Notes: a model not told the origin generated them from the letters alone. A DNA stretch of 64,000 bases from Maribellus sediminis (GCF_011799805.1 NZ_WXUB01000002.1:248001-312000), one strand, 5' to 3'; shown: positions 34,794 through 43,955, counted from the first letter of the stretch. Program-made: numbers and translations.

Positions 34794-37673
34794 CTACAGT
34801 GAATTGAAATCAACCGAAAGGAGGAAATCAAAACTGACATCTTTTATCTCGGGTAGATAAGATGTGCGCCAACCAATTTTAACCGGAGCATAAAAACGCA
34901 GGAAGTTCATATCTCCAGTTATTTCTACTCCATACGATGAAATGTTTGTGTTGTACTTCCCGACCACACTTCCATTCTGGTATTGATAACGACTTAAAAG
35001 TCCGTAATCGTAGAATAAATTAGCGGTAATACGTCGAATGTAACTCAGCCCTCCAATACTCCAGTCGGGATTTAGTATAGGAAGTTCGTAGTCGAACTGT
35101 AAAACTGAAAGTTCTTTTGTGGTTACCCTGGCCCATCCTCTTGGAAAACGTATAACATCAGAAAAACTGTAATGATTGCCATTGGTTCGCTGTTGCATTC
35201 CACAATATATTGTTGTACCGTGATTGGCCAATATTCCGGGGAGATATATGATCGACTGGCCCCCTATCATTGATCCCATATTTCGGGAACCAAAAGGCGA
35301 ATGATAATAACTACCGTCCAGCAAGAATCCGAAATTCGGTTGTACATCCTGATAACTCCGGCGAAGCAACTGATGAAAATACAAACGATACGAAACCGAT
35401 GAGTAAGCGCCTTCGGGAAAACCTTCAGGTGTTGAATCATCATTACTATTAGAAGTGTATTCGTACTTGACCTGAGGTTGAAAAAGCCTGGAATATTTGC
35501 CCGACGATAAAACAAGCGGCAACTTTCCGCTTACCGAAAAGTTGGTTTCATTCCAGGTATAACGTTTTGATACCGTATCGCGCTGAACAACGTTCCCATT
35601 ATTATCAATATATTCGGTGATCTGGCTGTAGTTAGAAGCTCTTTTACCACGGCTTGCTTCAAAATCGAGAACCGGGTACCAACCTTTGTAAATATAGTGC
35701 GCATAAAACTGTCCCGTTTTTTCAGAAGTATCCCATTTGTAACCTAAAACGGTTTCGGCAGTACCCAAAACATTCTGCGACATTACGCTTACACCGGGTG
35801 AAAATTCATAAGCGTAAGGATCGACAAACAGTGGTGCCCAGCTGTGAAAATTCAGTAAGTGTTTGGCTTTGTTGTACTTTTTTGAAGGAAAAGTAATGGA
35901 ATCGGAAACTGAAAGATCCGGTATTCCCATTTCCTGTTTCGCTATAGTTCCAGCCAGAGGATATTCAGCAGAAGCCAGAGTAGCAAGGCCTTTTGACTCA
36001 GATTGTTCGAGTTCAATTAATCGATAGCCACCAGCAGAATATTCACTTAAAACGATTTTTCCATTAGGGCTTTTTGCAGGATAAGCTACACCAAATCGAG
36101 GTTCATATACTTGTTTGATTTCACCATTTTTGAAGTTGTAAAAATAAAGTGCATCCACTCCGGTATGAGAAGCAATAAAATACAAGTCGTTTCCTTTGAT
36201 TACTAATTGCTTAATGTTTCCCAGTTCGTGATCGAAAAGCAAGTCGTGCCGGCCTGTTTTTAAACTGAATTTAGCCAATCGTTTTCCCTCGTGAGTGAGT
36301 ATAATTGCAACCAGTTCATCAGCATTCAGCCATTGTGGCGACAATATATAATTGTTGTCGGGAGTTTGAATTCGGGTAATAAGTTCGTTTGTAACCAGGT
36401 CGTAAACCGACAGGAAATAGTTGCTCGAGAAGTCGGCTTCAACCATTGCAACTTGTTTCAGATTGGGTGATAGTGCCGGTGCAAAGGCTTTAAATTCGGG
36501 TTGAATCTGCATTTTTTTCTTCGACTTTACATTCAGTAACCGAATTAACGAACGCCCGCTGTGCGACCAGCGAAGGTCGGGTATTTGCTCCGACCAAACT
36601 ATCCATTCTCCATGGTAATTGATCGATTCGTCGAAAATTGTACCCGGTTGATGAATGATTTGCTCCTGCCCGTTTTTATCGATCTTCACAAAGGCCGGAA
36701 TTCGATTTAAAGATGTTCTATACGAAAGCAAATCTCCATTTTCGAGCCAATGATTAAAGGTATAACTGGAATATACTTTTTGTGATTTTGTGCGGTAATT
36801 CATTTTTTCATCCTGCACAAAATCCCGGCTGTTCCAGGTGGTAGCCAGGCTATCGAATATTGAATTGTACAAATCGACCTTGCCAAAACCGGTATTCTCT
36901 TTAAGTGCTTTATTAAATGGAGTCAGCGAAAAAGGTTTGTCGCCTACCCGCTGCATAACCTTTTCCCAAACATCGGCACCATATCGTTGACGTGTATTTC
37001 CAACCAAATAATACCCCAATTGGTAATGATTCGGAACATAATCTTTGTAAGATCCCAGGTATGCTTTGTCGTACGAATATTTTCCTTTTTCAATTAGCTG
37101 GGCGCGATGCTCCATAAGAAAAGAGGGCAATCGACCTCGGCCAAAATTGCTCAATCCGGTTTCGGTGGCAACGGCATCGCCTTCAATAAACCACCAGGGT
37201 AAATAAGCACCAAACACCAACGCAGTTCCCTGTTCGCCAAGCAATATTTTAACAATGGCAGGCAACTCAGAATTCACCTTGTCGATTTGAACAACATGCC
37301 GGAATTCGTGAACAGCCAGTTGTTCCAGCCAGTCGAGTGGATAAATATCCTGATTTGGTGTAGTATAAAACTCCGAACGTTTGGGCGCGTACGCCACCAG
37401 TCCATTTGACTTTACTGTTTGCGTGTGCAGAATAATCGAAATTTTACTCGGTTTATGTTTAAGGGAATAGCTGGCATAATCGTAAACCTTTTCCAATTTT
37501 TGGGTAAGTACCTGTGCTTGGTCTTCGTAATAATCAGGATAAATAAGCTGAAAATTTTCGGTATTGATTTGGCGCCATTTGATGGAAGCCGGATCTTGTC
37601 CTGTTTGAAAATACTGGGCTACAGAAATAAGCGTAATCAAAAGAAAAACAGATACAACTACGAGCTTCTTCAT
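34794..37673 (-). CDS. Exported peptidase-MA-like protein with TolB/PD40-type propeller and C-terminal barrel-like region
   Basis: 959 residues from the ATG at 37673 (MKKLVVVSVFLLITLISVAQ, signal peptide); a GTG 18 bp upstream is less likely. Residues about 20-270 resemble gluzincin (peptidase MA) domains: zinc motif HEFRHVVQ, then WWFIEGDAVATETGLS supplying the third ligand. The middle has WD40/PD40-like blades (IWSEQIPDLRWSHSGRSLIRLLN, PALSPNLKQVAMVEADFSSNYFLSVYD, AYPAKSPNGKIVLSEYSAGG). The last 350 residues alternate as beta strands with many aromatic residues, like an outer-membrane barrel. Likely surface-associated; the substrate is unknown. Confidence 0.75.
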   Translation of the reverse strand: MKKLVVVSVFLLITLISVAQYFQTGQDPASIKWRQINTENFQLIYPDYYEDQAQVLTQKLEKVYDYASYSLKHKPSKISIILHTQTVKSNGLVAYAPKRSEFYTTPNQDIYPLDWLEQLAVHEFRHVVQIDKVNSELPAIVKILLGEQGTALVFGAYLPWWFIEGDAVATETGLSNFGRGRLPSFLMEHRAQLIEKGKYSYDKAYLGSYKDYVPNHYQLGYYLVGNTRQRYGADVWEKVMQRVGDKPFSLTPFNKALKENTGFGKVDLYNSIFDSLATTWNSRDFVQDEKMNYRTKSQKVYSSYTFNHWLENGDLLSYRTSLNRIPAFVKIDKNGQEQIIHQPGTIFDESINYHGEWIVWSEQIPDLRWSHSGRSLIRLLNVKSKKKMQIQPEFKAFAPALSPNLKQVAMVEADFSSNYFLSVYDLVTNELITRIQTPDNNYILSPQWLNADELVAIILTHEGKRLAKFSLKTGRHDLLFDHELGNIKQLVIKGNDLYFIASHTGVDALYFYNFKNGEIKQVYEPRFGVAYPAKSPNGKIVLSEYSAGGYRLIELEQSESKGLATLASAEYPLAGTIAKQEMGIPDLSVSDSITFPSKKYNKAKHLLNFHSWAPLFVDPYAYEFSPGVSVMSQNVLGTAETVLGYKWDTSEKTGQFYAHYIYKGWYPVLDFEASRGKRASNYSQITEYIDNNGNVVQRDTVSKRYTWNETNFSVSGKLPLVLSSGKYSRLFQPQVKYEYTSNSNDDSTPEGFPEGAYSSVSYRLYFHQLLRRSYQDVQPNFGFLLDGSYYHSPFGSRNMGSMIGGQSIIYLPGILANHGTTIYCGMQQRTNGNHYSFSDVIRFPRGWARVTTKELSVLQFDYELPILNPDWSIGGLSYIRRITANLFYDYGLLSRYQYQNGSVVGKYNTNISSYGVEITGDMNFLRFYAPVKIGWRTSYLPEIKDVSFDFLLSVDFNSL

Positions 37674-37710
37674 GTGGTTAAAATTGCACACCCAAAATAC
37701 ACAATCCCGC

Positions 37711-37747
37711 TCAATAAAAAAGAAAAAGCCCGGAAAAATCCGGGCTT
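37711..37747 (-). terminator. Intrinsic terminator of the DUF975-like gene
   Basis: Arms AAGCCCGG (37726-37733) and CCGGGCTT (37740-37747), followed by TTTCTTTTTTATTG on the minus strand. Confidence 0.9.
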
Positions 37748-37772
37748 CGCTGCTTGCTTTGTTTTTTGTTTT

Positions 37773-38474
37773 TTATACTACTTCGTTGATTCCTAAAATC
37801 GGAATCGGATTATCATCGTCGCTTTCATTCAATACTGATTGGTACAGACTGGCAAAAGCGGAATGTATCCACATTAACGAAACTATTGCTCCCACGAAGA
37901 ATACAATCACACCGGCAAAAAATATAAAGAAAGAGAGAATGGCCATTCCAAATATCTTCCAGCCGTGACCGCGTGTCATCTGCCAGCTTTTTTCTACGGC
38001 TTTCATTGCTTCCATATCTTTATCCATTACCAGGTACGAGACAAACGCCAGGCGACAGGCTACAATAATTCCCGGGATAACTAGCAACATCACACCGAGA
38101 ATGACGAGTGCCGCCACAATCAGATTCGCCAGAACGATATTAAGGTACTTGGTTTTGAAGCCTTCGAATAATGTTTTCAAATCTACGTCCTCGTCGCGAA
38201 TGGCCTGAACAAAGATGTAGTCTTTACCAAATTCGAGAACCGGCAAAAATAAAAAGGCATACGCCAAACCGAACAAGGCCAGTGGCAATAAAAAAAACAT
38301 CGGTCCCCAGTGATCATTGTCAAACTTCAATCCATACGACGGACCATTCAATAAGCCCATTATTATAACTGTAAGTAGTAAAGGCAGAAATTGTTTTCCA
38401 AATATTCTGCTCCAGCCATGGCTGAAACTTCCTCCAACCGACGGAACCAGGTTTCTGTAATTATTGTTTTCCAT
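37773..38474 (-). CDS. Polytopic membrane protein, DUF975/YciC-like
   Basis: 233 residues with five or six hydrophobic segments (FLPLLLTVIIMGLL, MFFLLPLALFGLAYAFLFLPVL, IVLANLIVAALVILGVMLLVIPGIIVACRLAFVSYLV, IFGMAILSFFIFFAGVIVFFVGAIVSLMWI). The LLVIPGIIVACRLAFVSYLVMD and EAMKAVEKSWQMTRGHGWKIFG segments are characteristic of DUF975/GPDPase-like integral membrane proteins. Function unknown. It is a single gene with its own terminator, divergent from the LuxR-type regulator. Confidence 0.75.
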   Translation of the reverse strand: MENNNYRNLVPSVGGSFSHGWSRIFGKQFLPLLLTVIIMGLLNGPSYGLKFDNDHWGPMFFLLPLALFGLAYAFLFLPVLEFGKDYIFVQAIRDEDVDLKTLFEGFKTKYLNIVLANLIVAALVILGVMLLVIPGIIVACRLAFVSYLVMDKDMEAMKAVEKSWQMTRGHGWKIFGMAILSFFIFFAGVIVFFVGAIVSLMWIHSAFASLYQSVLNESDDDNPIPILGINEVV

Positions 38475-38514
38475 GATTTAAAATTTTAAAGTTAAACTGA
38501 ACATTGTTTTTTGC

Positions 38515-38533
38515 CTGCCTGCGGTAGGCAGGT
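38515..38533. repeat. Palindromic repeat CCTGCCTgcggtAGGCAGG
   Basis: Seven-bp perfect arms around a 5-nt loop, in the intergenic region between divergent genes. The sequence resembles the GC-rich CCTGCC...GGCAGG dispersed palindromes seen in many Bacteroidota genomes; the element beside the tRNA (2784-2811) shares the CCTGCC/CAGG ends. Confidence 0.6.
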
Positions 38534-38602
38534 TTTTGTTGAATCAAATGTACGTCAGGCAACAAAAATTTCCTTCCTACCAAAGTTGGATTTCTTAAAT
38601 TC

Positions 38603-38658
38603 ACTACTTTCGTAGTTAACAGTAAACACAGGGAGTTTGTAAACTTGTAGTACACTAC
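38603..38658 (+). promoter_or_regulatory. Two inverted repeats with ACTAC/GTAGT arms upstream of the LuxR-type gene
   Basis: ACTAC-TTTC-GTAGT at 38603-38616 and GTAGT-AC-ACTAC at 38647-38658, 15-70 bp before the ATG at 38673. The same arms in opposite order suggest operator half-sites, possibly for the gene's own product. Confidence 0.45.
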
Positions 38659-38672
38659 TTTAGTCTTGGCTC

Positions 38673-39620
38673 ATGTGGATAGAAAATCTTACGTATGTTA
38701 TAACATTTGTTGTTTCGGCAGGTATGTCGGCACTGGGAATTCTGGTTGCTTACCAGCTGTATCAACAGTATAGAAAGCCGGTGCTTTCAATACTTCTGTA
38801 TCAGCAGATCTTTCTTTTTTCGTTTCTTTTCTACAGCATTTGGGGGAACATCGCACTCCGTGTAATTCTTAGTGACATCCAAATTTCTGAAGCAATTTCG
38901 ACCAAGCTGGCTTTGTTTGTTCCAATTATTGGAGTTCCTTTTATGGTTGTCAGTTGGTTTATGTTGCTGAAAATTGCATTAAAACTGAATGGCATTAATT
39001 CAATAAAAACACTTGCAATTTCGTTCTTTCCAACTTTAGTAGTACTCGTTTTAGTCTTTACAATACTCTTTCAAAAGCAAATAATACCACTTCCGGTAAA
39101 TGCCGACTTGTTTGTGGTGAGAATTTTAAGTGGGATAAACCTGGTGATTCATTTCATTTTTCTGCTGATTTTTCTGAATCAAAAAGCAGAAAGAAAAGAA
39201 ATAAAAGAAAGTGGGTTTTCTTTAAAAGAGGCAGCTATTCTGTTTGGACTTACGCTCCTTTACTCAACAGCAATGAGCTTCTTCGATATTTTCGGATTTA
39301 TTTCGACCTGCATTTCCATTGCTTTTATATTTGCAGTTGGAGTTTATATTCCGATAAGTATCAGGCTGAGGCAACAGTTTTCTGAAACAGAAAAGATCAT
39401 GGATTTTAATGCTTTTTGTTCGGCTTACGAAATTTCGAAGCGCGAGGCCGAAATCGTACTTGAGATTTGTTCGGGTAAAACCAACAAAGCCATTTCCGAA
39501 AAATTGTTTATAACGCTGCAAACGGTAAAAGACCACAACCACCGTATTTTCACCAAAACAGGTGTTAAAAGCCGCGTTCAGCTCAGCAACCTGGTTCGCG
39601 AGAAAACCGGAAAAAAATAA
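38673..39620 (+). CDS. Membrane-integrated LuxR-type transcriptional regulator
   Basis: 315 residues. About seven hydrophobic segments fill residues 1-230. The C-terminal cytosolic part has a LuxR/GerE helix-turn-helix (YEISKREAEIVLEICSGKTNKAISEKLFITLQTVKDHNHRIFTKTGVKSRVQLSNLV, about 250-308). There is no receiver or autoinducer domain; the membrane part is probably the sensor. Such one-component membrane regulators need the DNA to reach the membrane. Targets are not evident, but the gene is divergent from a small membrane protein gene and has inverted repeats upstream. Confidence 0.85.
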   Translation: MWIENLTYVITFVVSAGMSALGILVAYQLYQQYRKPVLSILLYQQIFLFSFLFYSIWGNIALRVILSDIQISEAISTKLALFVPIIGVPFMVVSWFMLLKIALKLNGINSIKTLAISFFPTLVVLVLVFTILFQKQIIPLPVNADLFVVRILSGINLVIHFIFLLIFLNQKAERKEIKESGFSLKEAAILFGLTLLYSTAMSFFDIFGFISTCISIAFIFAVGVYIPISIRLRQQFSETEKIMDFNAFCSAYEISKREAEIVLEICSGKTNKAISEKLFITLQTVKDHNHRIFTKTGVKSRVQLSNLVREKTGKK

Positions 39621-39626
39621 CGCCGA

Positions 39627-40874
39627 TTACTCGTCGAAAAACAAATCTTCTTTTAGTTTTTCGATTCGGGTAAGTGCATATTCAGTGTTCTTGCCAGCCT
39701 CACCTGCTTCCTGTAAATAAATCCGGTAGTAGTTCATTGCCAGCGTTTTATTCGAATTGAATTCCTCGTAAGTTGTTGCAATTTCGAACAGGACCTCAAC
39801 TTTATCAGGATTCATTTGATAAGCTTTTTCCAAAGCTTCCACCGATTCTTTGAACTTTCGCTGCTGCCCGTAAATTTGCCCCAAATGGTGATACATTTCA
39901 GAAACATAATCAGGAGTTGAGCCTTCAATTGCCCATTTCATCAACTTTTCAGATTGCTCAAAATCCTTCAGCTTTTTATAACATAAACTCTGGTAATACA
40001 TCACCAGCGGATCGTTTGGATTCTGGTTGTATAAATCGCCAAAAATTTCCAGAGCTTTTTCTTCGAAACCGGCAAAATATGTTGCAATTCCGTAGTTCAT
40101 TATGGTCTCGTATTCCGGCATTTCTTCTACGTCGAGGTATTTTTCAAACTGAACCATGGCCGGGCCATAGCGCTTGGTTTTATAAAAATACATGGCTTCT
40201 TCGTAAAGTAATTCCGGATCAGCTGGAAATTCTTTCAATCCCTTCTGAATGGCCATCATTATCTCGTTTCCCTCTTTTTTCCAGTTGTAGCAGTTAATCA
40301 GGTTGATGTACGAGCCATGATCGCGCGGATTTGCCTCAATCACTTTTTCGTATAAATGAACGGCTTCCTCGCGCTCAAATACCCTGAATGCACAGTAAGC
40401 CAACTGTTTGTTCCAATACACATTACTTGAATCTTTGGCATAAATCGACGAAAATACCTGGTAAGCAGGCTTGTAAAGCTTCAAATTGATATAAACCCGC
40501 CCCAATTTTCCGGCCAAAGCCAGATTAGTAGTATCCAGTTCCACCGCTTTTTTATAGAATGAAATAGCATCCTGGTTGTTACCCAAAACCGAAAAGCTTT
40601 CGGCTGTTTCTTCCAGTAAGTTTACATTGTTTGGTTCATATCCAAGTCCTTCGGTGTAGGCAGCCACAGCATTCTGGTAATCCTGAAGGTTTTTATAGAC
40701 CAGTCCTTTTTTCAGAAACAGACCGGCTGACGGATGGCTTGCTGCTTCTTTGTTGATTGCAACCAGGGCTTTATCATATTCCTTATTCAGGATAAGTTGA
40801 TCGATATGATTTTGAGTTTGCGCCATTAACGGGAATATTAACAGCAGCAGAATTGAGTAGATTTTTCCTGACAT
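39627..40874 (-). CDS. Exported TPR-repeat protein
   Basis: 415 residues with a signal peptide (SILLLLIFPLMAQTQ) and about ten tetratricopeptide repeats (AVAAYTEGLGYEPNNVNLLEETAESFSVLGNNQDAISFYKKAVELDTTNLALAGKLGRVYINL, VEALEKAYQMNPDKVEVLFEIATTYEEF). TPRs mediate protein contacts. It lies 64 bp downstream of the M56/TonB gene on the same strand, so it may be the last gene of the BlaI-M56 unit. Partner unknown. Confidence 0.85.
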   Translation of the reverse strand: MSGKIYSILLLLIFPLMAQTQNHIDQLILNKEYDKALVAINKEAASHPSAGLFLKKGLVYKNLQDYQNAVAAYTEGLGYEPNNVNLLEETAESFSVLGNNQDAISFYKKAVELDTTNLALAGKLGRVYINLKLYKPAYQVFSSIYAKDSSNVYWNKQLAYCAFRVFEREEAVHLYEKVIEANPRDHGSYINLINCYNWKKEGNEIMMAIQKGLKEFPADPELLYEEAMYFYKTKRYGPAMVQFEKYLDVEEMPEYETIMNYGIATYFAGFEEKALEIFGDLYNQNPNDPLVMYYQSLCYKKLKDFEQSEKLMKWAIEGSTPDYVSEMYHHLGQIYGQQRKFKESVEALEKAYQMNPDKVEVLFEIATTYEEFNSNKTLAMNYYRIYLQEAGEAGKNTEYALTRIEKLKEDLFFDE

Positions 40875-40938
40875 TTTTTTGAAGGTTTCTGATTATTGTT
40901 TTATTGTTTTACTCGTTTTCGTTCTGAACTCTTAAAAA

Positions 40939-42360
40939 TTAATTAAGCGTGAAATTTATTGGTACAGTATAACTTACGTTTACCGCTTGTCCGTTTTGTT
41001 TACCCGGTTTCCACACCGGCAACGAATTAATCACACGTAGGGCTTCCTTGTCCAGGATCGGATCAACACCTTTTGCAATCTTGGCATTGGCAATGTTTCC
41101 GCTTTTTGTCACCACAAAATTCACGAATACTTTTCCCTGAATTCCATGCTCATGAGCCAATTCAGGATATTTTACAACGCCAACAATGTATTTACGCAAG
41201 GCTGCATCACCGCCGGGAAATTCCGGCATTTCTTCCACAACGTAAAATACTTCGGCATTATCTGGCAGAATCCTGCTGATTATTACATCAGTTTCGGCAT
41301 TCTTTTCCGCTGAAACATATGTTATTCCATCATCGCTGGTGGTGTCAATACGGTAATCTTTGGCACTAAGTAAGTCCTTCAGTACGCCCATTATTTCGTC
41401 GCCCGTAATTGTAAGCTGCTTTCCTTCAATGCTCAACACAACTTTCTCTGTTACCGTTGGTGCTGTTTCGATGGCTTCTTTTTGCTCGCAGGCAAAAATG
41501 ATGACGAGAATAACAATACTGAGCGCACCGGCAACATATTTCAAATTTGCCAGTTTCGACGATTTCATTTTTGAAAACATTTTTATGCGCTTTTTAACCA
41601 GCGACGAATTGAAATTATTAGCCAGCTGTACGTCGAAACCAACAACCTGGTTCAGCAATAATTTTTTGTACTGAGTGGTTGTCACTCCTGAATCGAGCAC
41701 GGCTTTATCGGCCAGAAATTCGTGGTTTTCGCGAATCACATTCTTAAGAATCCACATAAAAGGATTGAACCATTGCAACATGGTGAGCACTTCAAGAATA
41801 ACCACGTCGAAAGAATGGCCCTGACGGATGTGTTCCAGCTCATGTTCAATGATTTTTTCGTAGCCTTCTTCATTCCTTTTTTCGGGATTAATAAATATGT
41901 AATTCAAAAAGGAAAATGGACTAAACTCGACATCGATAAGCACAAATTTTACATTCCCCACCCGCCTGATTTCATTTTTTCGAACGAGCTTTTGAATTTG
42001 TGAGATTCGCATAATGAACTTCAGCATAAAAAACAGCAAACCAAGCAAATAAACCAGAATTATCAGCCGGCTTGAACTGATTTGATGCACCATGTTACCC
42101 GACAAATCCTGGCCGTAAATGGTTACTGCTTCCAGCAAATTTCGATATGGAGTTACCGTAACTTCCGACAGCAGGAATGATTTCGGTTCGTATACTTTTA
42201 AATGCAGAAACGGCAGCAACATGGAAAAAGCTACCGACACCAGCAGAAATATCCGGTTTAACCTGAAGAAAGTTTCCTTCCTCAGGAAAAGAATGTAAAT
42301 CAGGGAAAAAACTGCCAGGCTAATTCCCGATTCTACCAGAAAGTTAATCGCGTGATTCAT
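40939..42360 (-). CDS. BlaR1-like M56 metallopeptidase fused to a C-terminal TonB domain
   Basis: 473 residues. Four hydrophobic segments (three in 1-120 and one near 275-295) bracket a gluzincin domain with HELEHIRQGHSFD (HExxH) and WFNPFMWILKNVIRENHEFLADKAVLDSG. Instead of a penicillin-sensor domain, the outer part ends in a TonB_C domain (EEMPEFPGGDAALRKYIVGVVKYPELAHEHGIQGKVFVNFVV...VWKPGKQNGQAVNVSYTVPINFTLN). BlaR1 proteins sense a signal and cut the BlaI repressor. The gene overlaps blaI by 17 bp. The fusion suggests the sensor responds to TonB-dependent or envelope events; this is inference. Confidence 0.88.
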   Translation of the reverse strand: MNHAINFLVESGISLAVFSLIYILFLRKETFFRLNRIFLLVSVAFSMLLPFLHLKVYEPKSFLLSEVTVTPYRNLLEAVTIYGQDLSGNMVHQISSSRLIILVYLLGLLFFMLKFIMRISQIQKLVRKNEIRRVGNVKFVLIDVEFSPFSFLNYIFINPEKRNEEGYEKIIEHELEHIRQGHSFDVVILEVLTMLQWFNPFMWILKNVIRENHEFLADKAVLDSGVTTTQYKKLLLNQVVGFDVQLANNFNSSLVKKRIKMFSKMKSSKLANLKYVAGALSIVILVIIFACEQKEAIETAPTVTEKVVLSIEGKQLTITGDEIMGVLKDLLSAKDYRIDTTSDDGITYVSAEKNAETDVIISRILPDNAEVFYVVEEMPEFPGGDAALRKYIVGVVKYPELAHEHGIQGKVFVNFVVTKSGNIANAKIAKGVDPILDKEALRVINSLPVWKPGKQNGQAVNVSYTVPINFTLN

Positions 42361-42739
42361 CGTCTTCCGGTTTTTCAGTTTCCAGGTCGCGTTTTACATC
42401 TTCCATCAATTCGTCCAGTTCCGAAATACTCATATTGTCTTCCTTGGCAAAGAAAGAGACCATTTCCTGGAACGAACCACTGAAATAATTGCGCATAAAG
42501 TTCTTCATGAACAAGCGTGTGTACTCCTTTCGGCTGATGAGCGGAAAATACTCGTGCGTTTTTCCATAGGCGTTGTGCCCCACAAAACCCTTTTTCTCCA
42601 GAATTCGAACAATGGTAGAAACCGTGTTATATGCGGGTTTAGGTTCCGGCATTTTTTCGATCACGTCTTTAACGAAAGCTTTTTCAAGCTTCCAGAGCAA
42701 TTGCATCACCTGCTCTTCTGCCTTGGTTAGTTCTTTCAT
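42344..42739 (-). CDS. BlaI/MecI/CopY-family transcriptional repressor
   Basis: 131 residues from the ATG at 42739 (MKELTKAEEQVMQLLWKLEKAFVKDVIEKMPEPKPAYNTVSTIVRILEKKGFVGHNAYGKTHEYFPLIS). The N-terminal winged helix binds DNA and the C-terminal helices dimerise. An in-frame TTG 9 bp upstream is a poorer start. It overlaps the M56 sensor gene, the classical BlaI-BlaR1 pairing. Inverted repeats upstream (42778-42815) and three related boxes before the tonB genes are the likely operators. Confidence 0.93.
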   Translation of the reverse strand: MKELTKAEEQVMQLLWKLEKAFVKDVIEKMPEPKPAYNTVSTIVRILEKKGFVGHNAYGKTHEYFPLISRKEYTRLFMKNFMRNYFSGSFQEMVSFFAKEDNMSISELDELMEDVKRDLETEKPEDDESRD

Positions 42740-42777
42740 CTTATACAATTTTAGCTATTTGCAACTAACAAAAACTA

Positions 42778-42815
42778 TACCTAAGATGTTAGTCGTACAA
42801 CTAAAATCTTAGGTA
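42778..42815. promoter_or_regulatory. Double BlaI-type operator before the blaI-M56 unit
   Basis: A 38-bp imperfect palindrome centred on GTAC at 42795-42798. It contains two related sites, CCTAAGATGTTAGT and ACTAAAATCTTAGG, arranged head to head. It lies 39-76 bp upstream of the blaI ATG. Confidence 0.65.
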
Positions 42816-42839
42816 TTTTGTATAAAAATTAAATTCAGA

Positions 42840-43235
42840 TTAACTCAAAGCAAAATTAATCGGCAAAGTATACTTTACTTTTACCGCTTTTCCTTTTTCC
42901 TTTCCGGGAGTCCATTTTTCTAAAAGCTTGATAACGCGTACAGCTTCTTTATCAATATCATCGTCAACACCACGAAGCACTTTAACCTTGGTTACTGCAC
43001 CACTTTCGTCAATAATGAAGTTTACAAACACTTTTCCCTGTATCTCGTTCTTAATGGCATTTTCGGGATACTTAACGTTCTCGCTAATAAATTTTAGTAA
43101 TGCTTCCTGTCCACCGGGATATTCGGGCATAATTTCTACTTTGTCATAAACTTTTTCTTTTCCAGTGTCCTGAGCACTAACTGCAAAAGCTGCAGCAAAA
43201 GTGAACAGGATCAAAAATAAGGCCGTTTTCATCAT
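42840..43235 (-). CDS. Small exported TonB C-terminal domain protein
   Basis: 131 residues: signal peptide (MMKTALFLILFTFAAAFAVSAQ) followed directly by a TonB_C domain (EIMPEYPGGQEALLKFISENVKYPENAIKNEIQGKVFVNFIID...VLRGVDDDIDKEAVRVIKLLEKWTPGKEKGKAVKVKYTLPINFALS). There is no stable membrane anchor or proline spacer, so it may compete with or modulate full TonB rather than transmit energy itself. It follows the longer tonB gene by 27 bp. Confidence 0.88.
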   Translation of the reverse strand: MMKTALFLILFTFAAAFAVSAQDTGKEKVYDKVEIMPEYPGGQEALLKFISENVKYPENAIKNEIQGKVFVNFIIDESGAVTKVKVLRGVDDDIDKEAVRVIKLLEKWTPGKEKGKAVKVKYTLPINFALS

Positions 43236-43262
43236 TTTAGAATTTAAATTATTCCACTTTTA

Positions 43263-43955
43263 TTATTGCAATTGAAAGTTGATAACTCCGCTAAATGAAA
43301 CACGTACAGCTTTCCCCCTTTGCATGCCCGGTTTCCATCTTGGCATAGTTTTAAGAACTCGTATCGCTTCTGTGTCAATAGCGGAATCTACTCCTCTCAT
43401 AACTTTTATATCAGTAACCGAGCCATCTTTCTCTATGGTAAAAGAATAATAGACCTTTCCCTGAATTCCATTTTCCTGGGCAATAACAGGATATCTTATC
43501 TGTTTCACCAAATAGGGTTTCAGTGCATCTATCCCTCCCGGAAACTCCGGCTGTTGTTCAAGAATAAAGAATGGCACCGGGTCATTCGACTCCTCTTCTT
43601 CATCACCAGTTTCAATTATCGGGGCAACATCAACAAAAGTGTTGTCATCGGCTTCCGAATCATCTATTTCCAGTTCATCTTCGATCTCCACATCATCTTC
43701 AACGATGTTCAGTACTTCTACAACTTTGGGAGGCGGCGGAGGTGGCGGAGGTTGAACCTGTTGCTCACGCGTTACGGGGATGATTTCCTCCTCCACTTCA
43801 ACACTCGTAAGATTTCCAAGCGTTTCCGTTTTTGTAGGTTTGCTACTCCACTCAAATGCCAGTAGTGTGCTTCCTAAAGCCAGTACCAGACCAATCAAAA
43901 AGAAGGTGTTTCTTTTTCCTTCGAGATCGGCTTTTTGCGATTTTTTTAGTTCCAT
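43263..43955 (-). CDS. Energy transducer TonB
   Basis: 230 residues. N-terminal inner-membrane helix (TFFLIGLVLALGSTLLAFEW), a proline spacer with eight prolines in a row (QPPPPPPPPKVVEV), an acidic segment and the TonB_C domain (QQPEFPGGIDALKPYLVKQIRYPVIAQENGIQGKVYYSFTIEKDG...RWKPGMQRGKAVRVSFSGVINFQLQ). It couples proton-motive force to outer-membrane receptors. ExbB/ExbD are not in the window. First gene of a tonB pair, preceded by three BlaI-type boxes. Confidence 0.93.
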   Translation of the reverse strand: MELKKSQKADLEGKRNTFFLIGLVLALGSTLLAFEWSSKPTKTETLGNLTSVEVEEEIIPVTREQQVQPPPPPPPPKVVEVLNIVEDDVEIEDELEIDDSEADDNTFVDVAPIIETGDEEEESNDPVPFFILEQQPEFPGGIDALKPYLVKQIRYPVIAQENGIQGKVYYSFTIEKDGSVTDIKVMRGVDSAIDTEAIRVLKTMPRWKPGMQRGKAVRVSFSGVINFQLQ

